Below are positions 1-8,856 of a stretch of DNA of 64,000 nucleotides, piece by piece. Source of the stretch: Actinotalea solisilvae. Its GTDB lineage: Bacteria; Actinomycetota; Actinomycetes; Actinomycetales; Cellulomonadaceae. The DNA lies in contig NZ_JADDKQ010000025.1 of assembly GCF_016464425.1 (NCBI RefSeq), forward strand, positions 1 through 64,000, in the 5' to 3' direction. A program made the position numbers and the translations under genes. The notes below the pieces were generated by a model. The model searched no databases. It worked only from the letters and a program-made list of their open reading frames with translations, and had not been told where the DNA came from. The first letter of the stretch is position 1. The number at the start of each line of letters is the position of its first letter.

Positions 1-179
1 TACTACGCCCGCCCGGGCGCACCCAACCCCAGCTGACGCGTCGCCGCCGGGCCGGGGCCCGCCGGCACACGCCGGCGGGTCCGGGCCCTAGGGCCCGAGT
101 TCTCACGTCGAGCGCCGGGAAAACTCGTCACGGCGGTCTCGACCGCCCTCACCACCCACCACCTCGGGAGCAACGCACC

Positions 180-2753
180 ATGACCGCCAGGGCCCTCGGC
201 CGGATCGTCGTCGTCGGAGCCGGCATGGTCGCGCACCGCCTCACCGACCAGCTCACCACCCGCTCGCCCGACGGCGCGTGGCAGCTCACCGTCCTGGGGG
301 ACGAGCCCGGCCTGCCCTACGACCGCGTCCACCTCTCCGAGTTCTTCTCGGGCCGCGACGCGCAGGCGCTGGCCATGGAGCCGGCCGTCTGGGACGACCC
401 GCGGGTGCAGCTGGTGACCGGGGACCGCGTCGAGCGCCTCGACCGCGACGCCCAGACCGTCACGACCCGCTCCGGCCGCGTCGAGCCGTACGACACCCTG
501 GTCCTGGCCACCGGCTCGTGGGCGTGGACCCCGCGGACGGAGGGGACCGACCTGCCCGGCGTCTTCAGCTACCGGACGATGGCCGACGTCACGGCGATCC
601 AGGACTGGGTCGGCCGGCGCCGCGAGCAGCTCGGGCGGCCCCTGTGCGGTGCCGTCGTGGGCGGCGGCGTCCTCGGGCTGGAGGCGGCGGCCGCGCTGCA
701 GACGCTCGGTGCGGCCCCGACCGTCGTGGAGTTCGCCGACCGGCTCATGAACGTCCAGCTCGACGACGGCGGCGGCGAGGCCCTGCGCGTCCTCGTCACG
801 GGCCTCGGCATGGAGGTGCGTACCGGGACGGCGGCGACCCGCCTCGGGGCCGGTCCCGACGGGTCGGTGGCCACGCTCGACCTGTCGTCCGGCGAGAGCC
901 TGGCTGCGGACGTCGTCATCTTCTCGACCGGCATCCGCCCCCGGGACCGCCTCGCCCGCGAGAGCGGCCTGGCGATCGGCGAGCGTGGCGGCGTCGTCGT
1001 CGGTCCGACGTGCCGCACGTCGGACCCCGCGGTCTGGGCCATCGGGGAGTGCGCGTCCTTCGAGGGCGAGTGCGTGGGTCTGGTCGCTCCCGGCAACCTC
1101 ATGGCCGACGTCGTCGCCGACCAGCTGCTCGGCGGCACCCGCACCTACCGGCCGGCGCCCGAGGGCACCAAGCTCAAGGGCGTCGACGCCGAGGCCGCGA
1201 GCTTCGGCGACGTCTTCGCGCTCACCCCCGGGGCGCTCGAGGTCACGCTCGCGGACCCCGTCGCGCGGACCTACCGCAAGATCGTCGTCTCCGACGACGC
1301 GCGCACGCTCCTGGGCGGCGTCTTCGTCGGCGACGCGAGCCTGTACGCGTCGCTGCGCCCGCTGCTCGGCCGCCCTCTCGGCGCGGACCCGTCGGCGTTC
1401 CTGGCGACCGAGGGAGCCGCGCCGGCGCCGGGCGGCGACGTGCCCGACGACGTCGTCGTCTGCTCGTGCGCGAACGTCTCGGCCGGGACCGTCCGCGCGG
1501 CAGTGACCGACCACGGCTGCACGACCGTCGGCGCGGTGAAGGCGTGCACGAAGGCCGGCACCGTGTGCGGGTCGTGCGTCCCCCTCCTGACGAAGATCGT
1601 CAACGGGACCCTCGAGAAGGCCGGCATCACCGTCTCGCGCGCCATGTGCGAGCACTTCGCGATGCCGCGCGCGGACCTGTACGCGCTCGTGCGCGACGGC
1701 GGCCTGCGGACGTTCACCGAGATCGTCGCCGCCCACGGCACCGGGCGCGGGTGCGCGATCTGCAAGCCGGTCGTCGCCTCGATCCTGTCCTCGGTCGGCG
1801 CCGGGCACGTGCTGGAGCGCGAGCTCTCCGCCCTGCAGGACACCAACGACCACCTCCTCGCGAACATGCAGAAGGACGGGACGTACTCGGTCGTCCCGCG
1901 GGTACCCGGCGGGGAGATCACCCCCGAGAAGCTCGTCGTCATCGGGCAGGTCGCGGCGGAGTTCGGGCTCTACACGCGCATCACCGGCGCCCAGCGCATC
2001 GGCATGTTCGGCGCCCGGATGGACCAGCTGCCGGCGATCTGGCGCCGCCTCGTCGACGCCGGGTTCGAGTCCGGGCAGGCGTACGGCAAGTCGCTGCGCG
2101 CGGTGAAGTCGTGCGTCGGGCAGGCGTGGTGCCGGTTCGGCGTCCAGGACTCCGTCGGCATGGGCGTGCGGCTCGAGCTGCGCTACCGCGGCCTGCGCAC
2201 GCCGCACAAGTTCAAGGTCGGCGTCTCCGGGTGCGCCCGCGAGTGCGCGGAGGCGCGCGGCAAGGACGTCGGCGTCATCGCGACGGAGAAGGGCTGGAAC
2301 GTCTACGTCGGAGGCAACGGGGGCTTCACCCCGCGTCACGCCGAGCTCCTCGCCGAGGACCTCGACGACGACCGGCTCGTCCAGGTCATCGACCGCTTCC
2401 TCGCCCACTACATCCAGACCGGCGACCGGCTCCAGCGCACCGCGCCGTGGGTGGCGGACTACCCGGGCGGCATCGAGGAGCTGCGGCGCGTCGTCGTCGA
2501 GGACTCGCTCGGCATCGGCGCCGAGCTCGACGCGATCGTCGTCGAGCACGTCGAGGGCTACGCCGACGAGTGGCGCGCGACCCTCGAGGACCCCGAGAAG
2601 CTGCGTCGCTTCGAGGCCTTCGTCAACGCGCCCGGCGAGCACGACCCCGACCTCCGCTACGCCCCCGAGCGCGGCCAGGCACGCCCGGCCCGTCCCGGCG
2701 AGGCCGGCCACCACGACCCCGTCATCGCCCGCACGCTGGAGGTGCCGAAGTGA
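180..2753 (+). CDS. nirB: Assimilatory nitrite reductase [NAD(P)H], large subunit NirB
   Basis: Cytoplasmic enzyme that reduces nitrite to ammonium with six electrons from NAD(P)H. The 857-residue length is normal for NirB. An N-terminal FAD/NAD(P)H oxidoreductase half (VVVGAGMVA near residue 10, GGGVLGLEAA near 160) is followed by BFD-type [2Fe-2S] segments (CSCANVS, CAICKP) and then the sulfite/nitrite reductase half. The siroheme/[4Fe-4S] ligands are visible as C645-x5-C651 and C685-x3-C689. The ATG follows a GGGAGC ribosome site. It is the first gene of a four-gene operon and overlaps nirD by 4 bp. The 179 bases upstream hold no gene and presumably the promoter; I could not make out a clear GlnR box there. 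Confidence 0.97.
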   Translation: MTARALGRIVVVGAGMVAHRLTDQLTTRSPDGAWQLTVLGDEPGLPYDRVHLSEFFSGRDAQALAMEPAVWDDPRVQLVTGDRVERLDRDAQTVTTRSGRVEPYDTLVLATGSWAWTPRTEGTDLPGVFSYRTMADVTAIQDWVGRRREQLGRPLCGAVVGGGVLGLEAAAALQTLGAAPTVVEFADRLMNVQLDDGGGEALRVLVTGLGMEVRTGTAATRLGAGPDGSVATLDLSSGESLAADVVIFSTGIRPRDRLARESGLAIGERGGVVVGPTCRTSDPAVWAIGECASFEGECVGLVAPGNLMADVVADQLLGGTRTYRPAPEGTKLKGVDAEAASFGDVFALTPGALEVTLADPVARTYRKIVVSDDARTLLGGVFVGDASLYASLRPLLGRPLGADPSAFLATEGAAPAPGGDVPDDVVVCSCANVSAGTVRAAVTDHGCTTVGAVKACTKAGTVCGSCVPLLTKIVNGTLEKAGITVSRAMCEHFAMPRADLYALVRDGGLRTFTEIVAAHGTGRGCAICKPVVASILSSVGAGHVLERELSALQDTNDHLLANMQKDGTYSVVPRVPGGEITPEKLVVIGQVAAEFGLYTRITGAQRIGMFGARMDQLPAIWRRLVDAGFESGQAYGKSLRAVKSCVGQAWCRFGVQDSVGMGVRLELRYRGLRTPHKFKVGVSGCARECAEARGKDVGVIATEKGWNVYVGGNGGFTPRHAELLAEDLDDDRLVQVIDRFLAHYIQTGDRLQRTAPWVADYPGGIEELRRVVVEDSLGIGAELDAIVVEHVEGYADEWRATLEDPEKLRRFEAFVNAPGEHDPDLRYAPERGQARPARPGEAGHHDPVIARTLEVPK

Positions 2754-3079
2754 GCTGGACCCCCGTCTGCGGCCTCGCCGACCTCGTCCCGGAGCGCGGT
2801 GTCGCCGCGCTCGTCGACGGTGACCAGGTCGCCGTGTTCCGCCTCGCCGACGACCGTGTGATGGCCGTCCAGCAGAAGGACCCCTTCTCCGGTGCGAACG
2901 TCCTCGCGCGCGGCATCGTCGGCAGCGCCGGCGAGGAGCCCACGGTCACCTCGCCCATGTACAAGCAGGTGTGGTCGCTCGTGACCGGGGAGTGCCTGGA
3001 CGCGGCCGGCAAGGCGCCCCAGGCGCTGCGCACCTACGCCGTGCGGGTCGTCGGCGGCACGGTCGAGGTGTCGCCGTGA
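2750..3079 (+). CDS. nirD: Nitrite reductase small subunit NirD
   Basis: A 109-residue Rieske-fold small subunit that partners NirB. Family members lack the Rieske cluster ligands, and none are seen here. The sequence has the expected NirD motifs (VPERGVAALVDGDQVAVFR near the N-terminus, KDPFSGANVLARGIVG in the middle, SPMYKQVWSLVTGECLD near residue 75). The GTG start lies inside the end of nirB (GTGA overlap), so the two are probably translationally coupled, as suits a fixed complex. The stop overlaps the GTG of the next gene in the same way. Confidence 0.96.
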   Translation: MSWTPVCGLADLVPERGVAALVDGDQVAVFRLADDRVMAVQQKDPFSGANVLARGIVGSAGEEPTVTSPMYKQVWSLVTGECLDAAGKAPQALRTYAVRVVGGTVEVSP

Positions 3080-4359
3080 CCACGCTCGTGGGCCTGGACC
3101 TGACCGGGCGCCGGGTGCTGGTCGTCGGCGGCGGGCAGGTGGCCGCCCGTCGGCTCCCTGCGCTCGTCGCCGCGTCCGCGAGGGTCGTCGTGGTGACGGA
3201 GGTGGCGACCACCGAGGTCGCCGCACTCGCCGCGACCGGGCGGGTGGAGCTGGTGGAGCGGCGCGTCGTCGAGGCCGACGTCGACGGCGCGTGGCTCGTG
3301 CACACGTGCACCGGCGACGCGGTCGTCGACGCGCAGGTCGCCCGGTGGGCCGAGCAGCGCCGGACGTTCTGCGTCGTCGCCTCCCGGTCCGAGGCCGGCA
3401 GCGCCCGCTTCCCGGCGACGACCACGACGGGCGACGTCGTCGTCGGCGTCACCTCCGCCGGCGCGCCCGACCCCAGACGCGCGGCGGGTCTCCGGGACGC
3501 GATCGCCGACCTCCTCCTCACCGGTGCGCTCAGCGCCCGTCGGCACCGGGCCGGCGGGACCCTCGCGCCCGGGTCCGTGGCGCTCGTCGGCGGGGGACCG
3601 GGTGACCCGGACCTCATGACGGTGCGCGCCCGGTCGCTGCTCGCCCAGGCCGACGTCGTCGTCGCGGACCGGCTCGGCCCGACGTCGGTCCTGTCCGAGC
3701 TCGGGGACGAGGTGGAGGTCGTCCACGTCGGGAAGAGCCCGGGGGCCCACCAGGTGCCCCAGGGCGAGATCGAGGAGATCCTCGTCCGCCACGCCCGCGC
3801 CGGCCGGCGCGTCGTGCGCCTCAAGGGCGGCGACCCGTTCCTGTTCGGTCGCGGCGGCGAGGAGGTCCTCGCGTGCCGGCGCGCCGGTGTCCCGGTCACC
3901 GTGGTCCCCGGCGTCACGACCGCGGTCGCGGCACCCGCACTGGGCGGCATCCCCGTCACCCACCGCGGGACGGCCGACCGCGTCCACGTCGTCAACGGGC
4001 ACGGGGACCTGCGGCCTGCGGACCTGGCCGCCCTCGCCAGCACCGACACCACGGTGGTGGTCCTCATGGGTGTCGCCGGCCTCGCGCGGCTGTCCGCCCA
4101 GGCGACGGCGGCGGGCGTCGACCCGGCCACCCCCGCGGCGGTCGTCTCCCACGCCGGGCTCCCCCAGCAGCGCACCGTCCGGGCCCGCCTGGACCAGATC
4201 GCGCGGGTCTGCGCGGAGGAGGGCGTGCGCTCGCCGGGCGTCGTCGTCGTCGGCGGCGTGGCCCGCGAGGACCTGCTCGTCCCGGATCTCGCCGCCGGCC
4301 CGCCCGACGGGCCGGTCGAGGCGCACCGGACGCGCGAGCTCGTCGGCGCCCCCGCATGA
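3076..4359 (+). CDS. cobA: Fused siroheme synthase: precorrin-2 dehydrogenase + uroporphyrinogen-III C-methyltransferase
   Basis: A 427-residue enzyme making precorrin-2 from uroporphyrinogen III with two SAM, then oxidising it to sirohydrochlorin; siroheme is the NirB cofactor. The N-terminal 150 residues form the NAD-binding CysG-N part (VLVVGGGQVAARR at about 14-26). The rest is the methyltransferase, with VALVGGGPGDPDLMTVRA, the RLKGGDPFLFGRGGEE signature and GGIPVTHRG. The usual C-terminal chelatase activity of the CysG N-module may instead be supplied by the next gene. The GTG start at the nirD stop is preferred over upstream in-frame codons because it preserves the operon's 4-bp overlap pattern and begins at the first beta strand. 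cysG is an equally valid name for this fusion. Confidence 0.94.
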   Translation: MTTLVGLDLTGRRVLVVGGGQVAARRLPALVAASARVVVVTEVATTEVAALAATGRVELVERRVVEADVDGAWLVHTCTGDAVVDAQVARWAEQRRTFCVVASRSEAGSARFPATTTTGDVVVGVTSAGAPDPRRAAGLRDAIADLLLTGALSARRHRAGGTLAPGSVALVGGGPGDPDLMTVRARSLLAQADVVVADRLGPTSVLSELGDEVEVVHVGKSPGAHQVPQGEIEEILVRHARAGRRVVRLKGGDPFLFGRGGEEVLACRRAGVPVTVVPGVTTAVAAPALGGIPVTHRGTADRVHVVNGHGDLRPADLAALASTDTTVVVLMGVAGLARLSAQATAAGVDPATPAAVVSHAGLPQQRTVRARLDQIARVCAEEGVRSPGVVVVGGVAREDLLVPDLAAGPPDGPVEAHRTRELVGAPA

Positions 4360-5069
4360 CGGCGCCGGTCCTCGTCGCGTGCTCGCACGGGACGCGCAGC
4401 CCTGCCGGGCGTGCGGCGATCCGTCGGATCGTCGACGACATCCGTGCCCTGCGCCCCGAGCTCGACGTGCGGCCCGCCCACGTCGACGTCGAGGCGCCGG
4501 CGGTCGCCGACGTCGTCAGCGCCGCCCTGACCGGCCCGGGGGGCGGCGCCGGACCGGTTCCCGGCGTGGTCGTCGTGCCGCTCCTCCTGTCGACCGGGGT
4601 CCACGTGCGCCACGACATCGGCGCGGCCGTCCGCGCACCGCGGGCCGCGGCCGCGCGCCACCTGGGGCCCGACGAGCGCCTCGTCGACGTCCTCCACGAA
4701 CGTCTGACGGAGGTGGACGTCGGGCCCGGCGACGCGGTCGTGCTGGCCGCCGCCGGGTCGAGCGACCCCAGCGCCCGGCACGACGTCGAGCAGGTGCACG
4801 CGTGGCTGGCGCAGCGGCACAGCGGCCCGGTCACCGTCGGCTACTGCGCCGCGAGCGGCCCGTCGGTCCCGGAGGCGGTCGCGCAGGCGCGCGCCGGGGG
4901 AGCGACGCGCGTCGTCCTCGCGAGCTACCTGCTCGCGCCCGGCTTCTTCCACTCCCTGCTCTCCGGGGCCGGCGCGGACGCCGTCACGGCACCGCTCGCG
5001 CCGCACCCGCTCCTCGCGCACATCGCCCTGGACCGGTACGAGGAGCGCGCCCGACGTCCCCAGCCCTGA
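4356..5069 (+). CDS. Sirohydrochlorin ferrochelatase (CbiX/SirB family)
   Basis: A 237-residue CbiX-like chelatase expected to insert Fe(II) into sirohydrochlorin to finish siroheme. The N-terminus LVACSHGTRSPAGR carries the conserved histidine after strand 1. The second half repeats the fold (VVLAAAGSSDPSAR) and has the LLAPGFFHSLL segment, where the second active-site histidine normally sits. Its ATG overlaps the stop of the siroheme synthase gene (ATGA), closing the operon. Cobalt chelation for B12 is an alternative family role, but the position behind nirBD argues for siroheme. The 223 bases that follow contain only a short direct repeat (TGACGGTCGCC twice) and no clear terminator. Confidence 0.9.
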   Translation: MTAPVLVACSHGTRSPAGRAAIRRIVDDIRALRPELDVRPAHVDVEAPAVADVVSAALTGPGGGAGPVPGVVVVPLLLSTGVHVRHDIGAAVRAPRAAAARHLGPDERLVDVLHERLTEVDVGPGDAVVLAAAGSSDPSARHDVEQVHAWLAQRHSGPVTVGYCAASGPSVPEAVAQARAGGATRVVLASYLLAPGFFHSLLSGAGADAVTAPLAPHPLLAHIALDRYEERARRPQP

Positions 5070-5292
5070 CGGTCGCCCCTGACGGTCGCCGCTGCGGCGG
5101 TCGTGGCCGGCTCGGGCGTCCCGCGCGACCCGACCGCGGCCGGCCTGGGCCCCTGGTCCCGTCGGCCGCGGTGCGCGGGCGGTCGACCCGCGGGCTTCAT
5201 GCGTTCTTCATCGTTCCTCAGCACGACCTCGACCTGCGCCGTCGACGGTGAGGTGGCGCCGGACAGCCCGGCGCGCACGACGGAGGACTCCC

Positions 5293-5973
5293 ATGGTCGC
5301 CACCGCACCCACCGCACCCAGCACGGCCGGCACGGCCGGCACGCCCCTGGCCCCGACGAGCAGGCGCGGCAGCCGCATCGCCGTCGTGACGGCCGTCCTC
5401 CTGGCCATCGCCGTCGTCGCGCTGCTGCTGCCGGCCTGGCCGGCCGGGGAGGACATGGGATCGACGCACTACATGGGCCTGCTCGCGGCGAACCAGCCGT
5501 GGAACCTGCTGCTGTTCATGGCGGTGCCCGTGGTCCTGGCCGAGACGATCGCCGTGACCGAGCTGGCGATCCTCTTCCGCCGCACCGTGCCGCCGGTCGT
5601 CGCGGGCCTCAACCGGTACGCCGGCCTGGTCTCCGGCTTCTACTTCCTCGGCGTCGTCGTCTACCTCACCAAGAACGCGGTCGTCCCGCTGACGACGGGC
5701 GGCGGCTGGCGTGGGTGGGTCGACGTCGTCGCCGTCGGGTTCTACCTGCTCGGCATCGTCCCGCTGCTCGGCATGAGCCTGCTCGAGACGCGCGTCGTGG
5801 GCGCGGCGTGGGACGACCAGCGCCGCCTCAAGGTCCACGCCACCCTGGTGGGCCTGTTCCTCGTGGTCGCCCACGTCGCGATGATCGCCGGCATGCTCGA
5901 CCCGGCCGTCGCCGGGTGGGACCCCACGCACGTCATGGAGGACGGCGCGCGCATGGACGGCATGACGCACTGA
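5293..5973 (+). CDS. DUF6803-like multi-pass membrane protein
   Basis: A 226-residue integral membrane protein of unknown function. About five hydrophobic segments are visible: near residues 25-45 (IAVVTAVLLAIAVVALLL), 70-92, 110-130, 143-165 and 180-202. Family-like landmarks are THYMGLLAANQPWNLLLFM, ETIAVTELAI and a histidine/methionine-rich end (HVMEDGARMDGMTH). I match it to DUF6803 from memory; no reaction is known. The ATG at MVATAP was chosen because GGAGGA lies 6 bases upstream; an in-frame GTG farther up lacks one. It follows the siroheme operon on the same strand after 223 bases. The Met/His-rich tail could bind metal, but that is only a suggestion. Confidence 0.8.
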   Translation: MVATAPTAPSTAGTAGTPLAPTSRRGSRIAVVTAVLLAIAVVALLLPAWPAGEDMGSTHYMGLLAANQPWNLLLFMAVPVVLAETIAVTELAILFRRTVPPVVAGLNRYAGLVSGFYFLGVVVYLTKNAVVPLTTGGGWRGWVDVVAVGFYLLGIVPLLGMSLLETRVVGAAWDDQRRLKVHATLVGLFLVVAHVAMIAGMLDPAVAGWDPTHVMEDGARMDGMTH

Positions 5974-6066
5974 GCCCGGGTCGCGCCCCGGCTGACGCGG
6001 GGCGGTCCGGCGGTCGTCACCGCGGAGTTGCGCACGGCGCGCGCGTGCGTCGCGGAGGATGGGCGG

Positions 6067-7027
6067 GTGCTCCCGGACCTGACGCGCCGCGCGGCCGCGG
6101 CGACGACCGCCGTCGTGCTCGCCGGGCTCGTCGCGTGCGCCGGACCGGTGCCCGGGGGGCCGTCGCCCGCGCCGGCCCCGCCGAGCACGTCCGTCGCCCC
6201 GGACGATCCGTCGCCGGGCGCCCCGCCGTCGGCGCCGGCCGAACGGGCCCTCGACCTACGTGAGCTCGAGGCGCAGTTCGGTGCGCGCGTCGGTGTCCAC
6301 GTCGTCGACACGGGCACGGGCGCGACCGTGACCTGGCGCGCCGACGAGCGCTTCGCGTACGCGTCGACGATCAAGGCGCTCGCGGCCGGGGCGGTGCTCG
6401 ACCTCGTCGGGGTCGCCGGCCTCGAGCAGCAGGTGCGCGTCGAGACCGCCGCCCTCGTCCCGTCCTCGCCGGTGACCGAGGCCCACGTGGGCGGCACCCT
6501 CAGCCTGCGGGAGGTGGCGGAGGCGGCCGTCACGCGCAGCGACAACACGGCCGGGAACCTCCTGCTCGAGGTCCTGGGCGGTCCGGCGGGGCTCGACGCC
6601 GCGCTGACCGCCCTGGGCGACGACGTCACCGTGGTGTCGCGCGTCGAGCCGGACCTCAACGAGGCGGTGCCCGGCGACGACCGCGACACGACGACGCCGC
6701 GCGCCCTCGCCGGCGACCTCCGTGCCTACGTCCTCGGAGACGTGCTGGACGAGGCGGAGCGGGGCGTGCTGCGGGACTGGCTCGTGGGGTCGCAGACGGG
6801 CGCGACGCTCGTCCGCGCCGGCCTGCCCGCCGGCTGGGTGGTGGGGGACAAGTCCGGGACCGGCGGCTACGGCACCCGCAACGACGTCGCGGTGGCCTGG
6901 CCTCCCGGTGGGTCGCCCGTGGTCGTCGCCGTCATGTCGGACCGCGGCGTACCCGACGCCGAGCGGGGACGACCGGCTCGTCGCCGAGGCCGCGGCCCAG
7001 GCGGTGCAGGCGCTGACCGCGGGCTGA
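6067..7027 (+). pseudogene. Class A beta-lactamase-family lipoprotein, frameshifted near the C-terminus
   Basis: Serine beta-lactamase fold protein with a lipoprotein signal (hydrophobic TTAVVLAGLVAC, lipobox LVAC). The catalytic set is present: S100-T-I-K103, S158-D-N160, E199 in EPDLNE, and K262-S-G. The GTG start has GGAGG 8 bases upstream and places the signal peptide correctly. The open frame then leaves the family pattern after VMSDRGVPDAE and runs arginine-rich into the opposite gene. Removing one G from the GGGG run at 6965-6968 restores RDDRLVAEAAAQAVQALTAG and a stop at 7027, the normal last helix, giving 319 residues. This is either a true disabling frameshift or a sequencing error. 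All catalytic residues lie upstream of it. Confidence 0.8.
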
Positions 7028-7099
7028 CGCGCCGCCGCCGGCCGCCCGCCGCCCGCCGCCCGCCGCCCGCCCGCTGCGCGACGCCCCCCGCCGGGCCCG

Positions 7100-7753
7100 C
7101 TACGCGGTGCGCCGGGCGAGGAGCGTGGAGTCGTCGACGTCGTGCGTGACGCCGTCGCGCGTGACGGTCCGCGGTCGCTGCTCGACGACGAGCACCTCGA
7201 ACCCCTCGGGCAGGCCCGGCAGGAGGTCCTCGGCGAGGAACATCGCGCGGCGGTGCGCGCTCGTGAGCTGCGTGTGCCCGTCAGACGGTGCGTGGCCGAC
7301 GACGAGCAGGTGCCCGCCCGGGGCGACCGCCGTCGCGAGGCGCCGCGTCGTGGCGACCATGCCGCCGTCCGGCGGGTGCAGGAAGTGGGTCGTCACGAGG
7401 TCCCACGTCCTGCCGGCGGCGTCGAAGGCGCGGGCGTCGACCTGCCACCAGTCGACGCGGTCCGCGACACCGGCCGCCGCGGCGTGGCGCGCCGCGCGCG
7501 CCAGGCCGTTGGCGGAGAAGTCGGCCCCGGTGACGCGCCAGCCCTGCTGCGCGAGCCAGACGACGTCGGCCCCCTCGCCGCAGCCGACGTCGAGCGCCGT
7601 GCCCGGCGCGAGCGGCGTCACCTCGGCGACGAGCTGGGCGTTGGGGCGCCCGGACCACACGGGCGCGTCCCCGGAGTACCGCTCCTCCCAGCCGTGCGGC
7701 TCGAACAGGGCCGCGGCCTCGTCCTCGGTCGGGCGGTGCTCGTGCGCGGTCAT
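7100..7753 (-). CDS. Class I SAM-dependent methyltransferase
   Basis: A 217-residue Rossmann-fold methyltransferase. Motif I is ALDVGCGEGADVVWLA near residues 54-69; the acidic loop VTGADFS and a VDWWQVDAR stretch follow. The N-terminal WEERYSGDAPVWSGRPN pattern is common in thiopurine/TehB-like bacterial methyltransferases. The substrate cannot be told from sequence. Its stop is convergent with the frameshifted beta-lactamase; the 72 bases between them are a low-complexity GCCCGCC tract that may act as a weak terminator. Start is ATG. Confidence 0.88.
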   Translation of the reverse strand: MTAHEHRPTEDEAAALFEPHGWEERYSGDAPVWSGRPNAQLVAEVTPLAPGTALDVGCGEGADVVWLAQQGWRVTGADFSANGLARAARHAAAAGVADRVDWWQVDARAFDAAGRTWDLVTTHFLHPPDGGMVATTRRLATAVAPGGHLLVVGHAPSDGHTQLTSAHRRAMFLAEDLLPGLPEGFEVLVVEQRPRTVTRDGVTHDVDDSTLLARRTA

Positions 7754-7853
7754 CGGGCGGCTCGTCTCGGTCCCATGCCGGGAGCGTGCGCGCCGCGGCG
7801 CCCCGGTGACAAGTCCCGTTGCCGGAACGGCAAGCGCACGACGGGCCCCGGGC

Positions 7854-8768
7854 TCACCCCTGGGAGGACGGCGCCGGCGGCGCGGTCGCCGCGTCGACCC
7901 GGGCGACGAACTCCAGGACGGCCGCCGCGAGCCGGTCGGGCGCCTCGAGCGCGGCGTAGTGCCCGACGCCGTCGAGCTGGGCCTGCGCGACCTCGCCGCG
8001 CGTCACCTGGGCGAGGGTCGCCGCCGTGAACGGGCCGCCCCCCGCCCCGACCGCCAGCACCGGCATCGTCAGCGGCCGGGTCGCCGCCAGGTCACGGAGC
8101 TCGTCGCCCTCGGTGAGCATCGACCGGTAGAGGCCGGACGCGCCGCGCCAGCCGCCCGGGACCGCGTAGGCGCGCGCGAGCTCGGCGACGTCGTCGGGAC
8201 CGACGGCGTCGGGCGTGGCGGTCAGCGGCCCGAACGCCCAGCGGCGGAGCAGCTCCTCCTCGCGCCCGGGGAAGAGCAGGTCCGCGACGCCCGGGGTCGC
8301 GAGCGCGCCGATGTGCCACGAGCCGCCGGCCCGGACGTCGGCGAAGGCCTCGAGCCCGAACCCGGCGAGCCCCATCTCGACCGCGGTGAGGCTCCGGACG
8401 TCCTCCGGGTGGGTCGCGGCGAGGCGGAAGGCCGTGCCGCCGCTGATGTCCTGCGCGAGCAGGTGCACGGGCCCGGCACCGAGGTGCGCGACGAGCTCGT
8501 GGAGGTCCTGGGCCGACGTCGCGCTGTCGTACGGGCCGTCGCCGTGCGACGAGTCGCCGAAGCCCCGCAGGTCGACCGCGACCACCCGGTGGCGCGTCGC
8601 GAGGCGCGGGACGACCTCGTGGAACGCCCACCACGTCTCCGGGAACCCGTGGACCAGCAGGACCGGCGAGCCCGTCGACCCCGCCGAGACGTAGTGCAGC
8701 TCGGTGCCGTTGACTGCGGCCCGGTGGTGGGTGAGCCCCTCGACGTGGGACTGCTGCTGGACGACCAT
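7854..8768 (-). CDS. Alpha/beta hydrolase, epoxide hydrolase-like
   Basis: A 304-residue alpha/beta hydrolase. HGFPETWWAFHEVVPRLA is the oxyanion HGxP motif of epoxide hydrolases. The nucleophile position reads LLAQDISGG, with aspartate instead of serine, again the epoxide hydrolase/dehalogenase type. The catalytic histidine is in GVGHYAALEAPDRLA. No signal peptide, so cytoplasmic. The ATG at MVVQQQ is preferred because AAGGAGG lies 5 bases upstream and the promoter region lies just beyond; a longer in-frame version would read through the operators. Divergent from a MarR-family gene, which probably represses it. The substrate is unknown. Confidence 0.9.
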   Translation of the reverse strand: MVVQQQSHVEGLTHHRAAVNGTELHYVSAGSTGSPVLLVHGFPETWWAFHEVVPRLATRHRVVAVDLRGFGDSSHGDGPYDSATSAQDLHELVAHLGAGPVHLLAQDISGGTAFRLAATHPEDVRSLTAVEMGLAGFGLEAFADVRAGGSWHIGALATPGVADLLFPGREEELLRRWAFGPLTATPDAVGPDDVAELARAYAVPGGWRGASGLYRSMLTEGDELRDLAATRPLTMPVLAVGAGGGPFTAATLAQVTRGEVAQAQLDGVGHYAALEAPDRLAAAVLEFVARVDAATAPPAPSSQG

Positions 8769-8785
8769 GACGACCTCCTTGAAGA

Positions 8786-8829
8786 CAACCTGGTTGACCA
8801 TTATAGACAACCTGGTTGACGGATGTCGA
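8786..8829. promoter_or_regulatory. Twin palindromic operator and overlapping divergent promoters (hydrolase / MarR)
   Basis: The 11-bp palindrome CAACCTGGTTG occurs twice, at 8786-8796 and 8808-8818, with centres exactly 22 bp apart (about two helical turns); the flanking bases also repeat (GACAACCTGGTTGAC). On the minus strand TCGACA (8824-8829), an 18-bp spacer and a perfect TATAAT (8800-8805) form the hydrolase promoter. One operator lies in its spacer and the other over the likely start site. On the plus strand TTGAAG (8779-8784), 17 bp and TATAGA (8802-8807) could serve the MarR gene. The layout fits repression of both genes by the MarR protein. Confidence 0.8.
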
Positions 8830-8856
8830 TCGGGCGGCGGCCGTAGCCTGAGCCTC

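Noticed and set aside
90-135. Possible GlnR box upstream of nirB (TCAC and GAAAAC elements)
   Set aside because: The spacing does not match the GlnR consensus in either direction.
5060-5092. Direct repeat TGACGGTCGCC after the chelatase gene as an attachment site
   Set aside because: Only two short adjacent copies, no integrase or tRNA nearby; most likely a local duplication.
7028-7099. GCCCGCC tandem tract between convergent genes
   Set aside because: Irregular low-complexity sequence without a stable unit; not called as a repeat locus or CRISPR.
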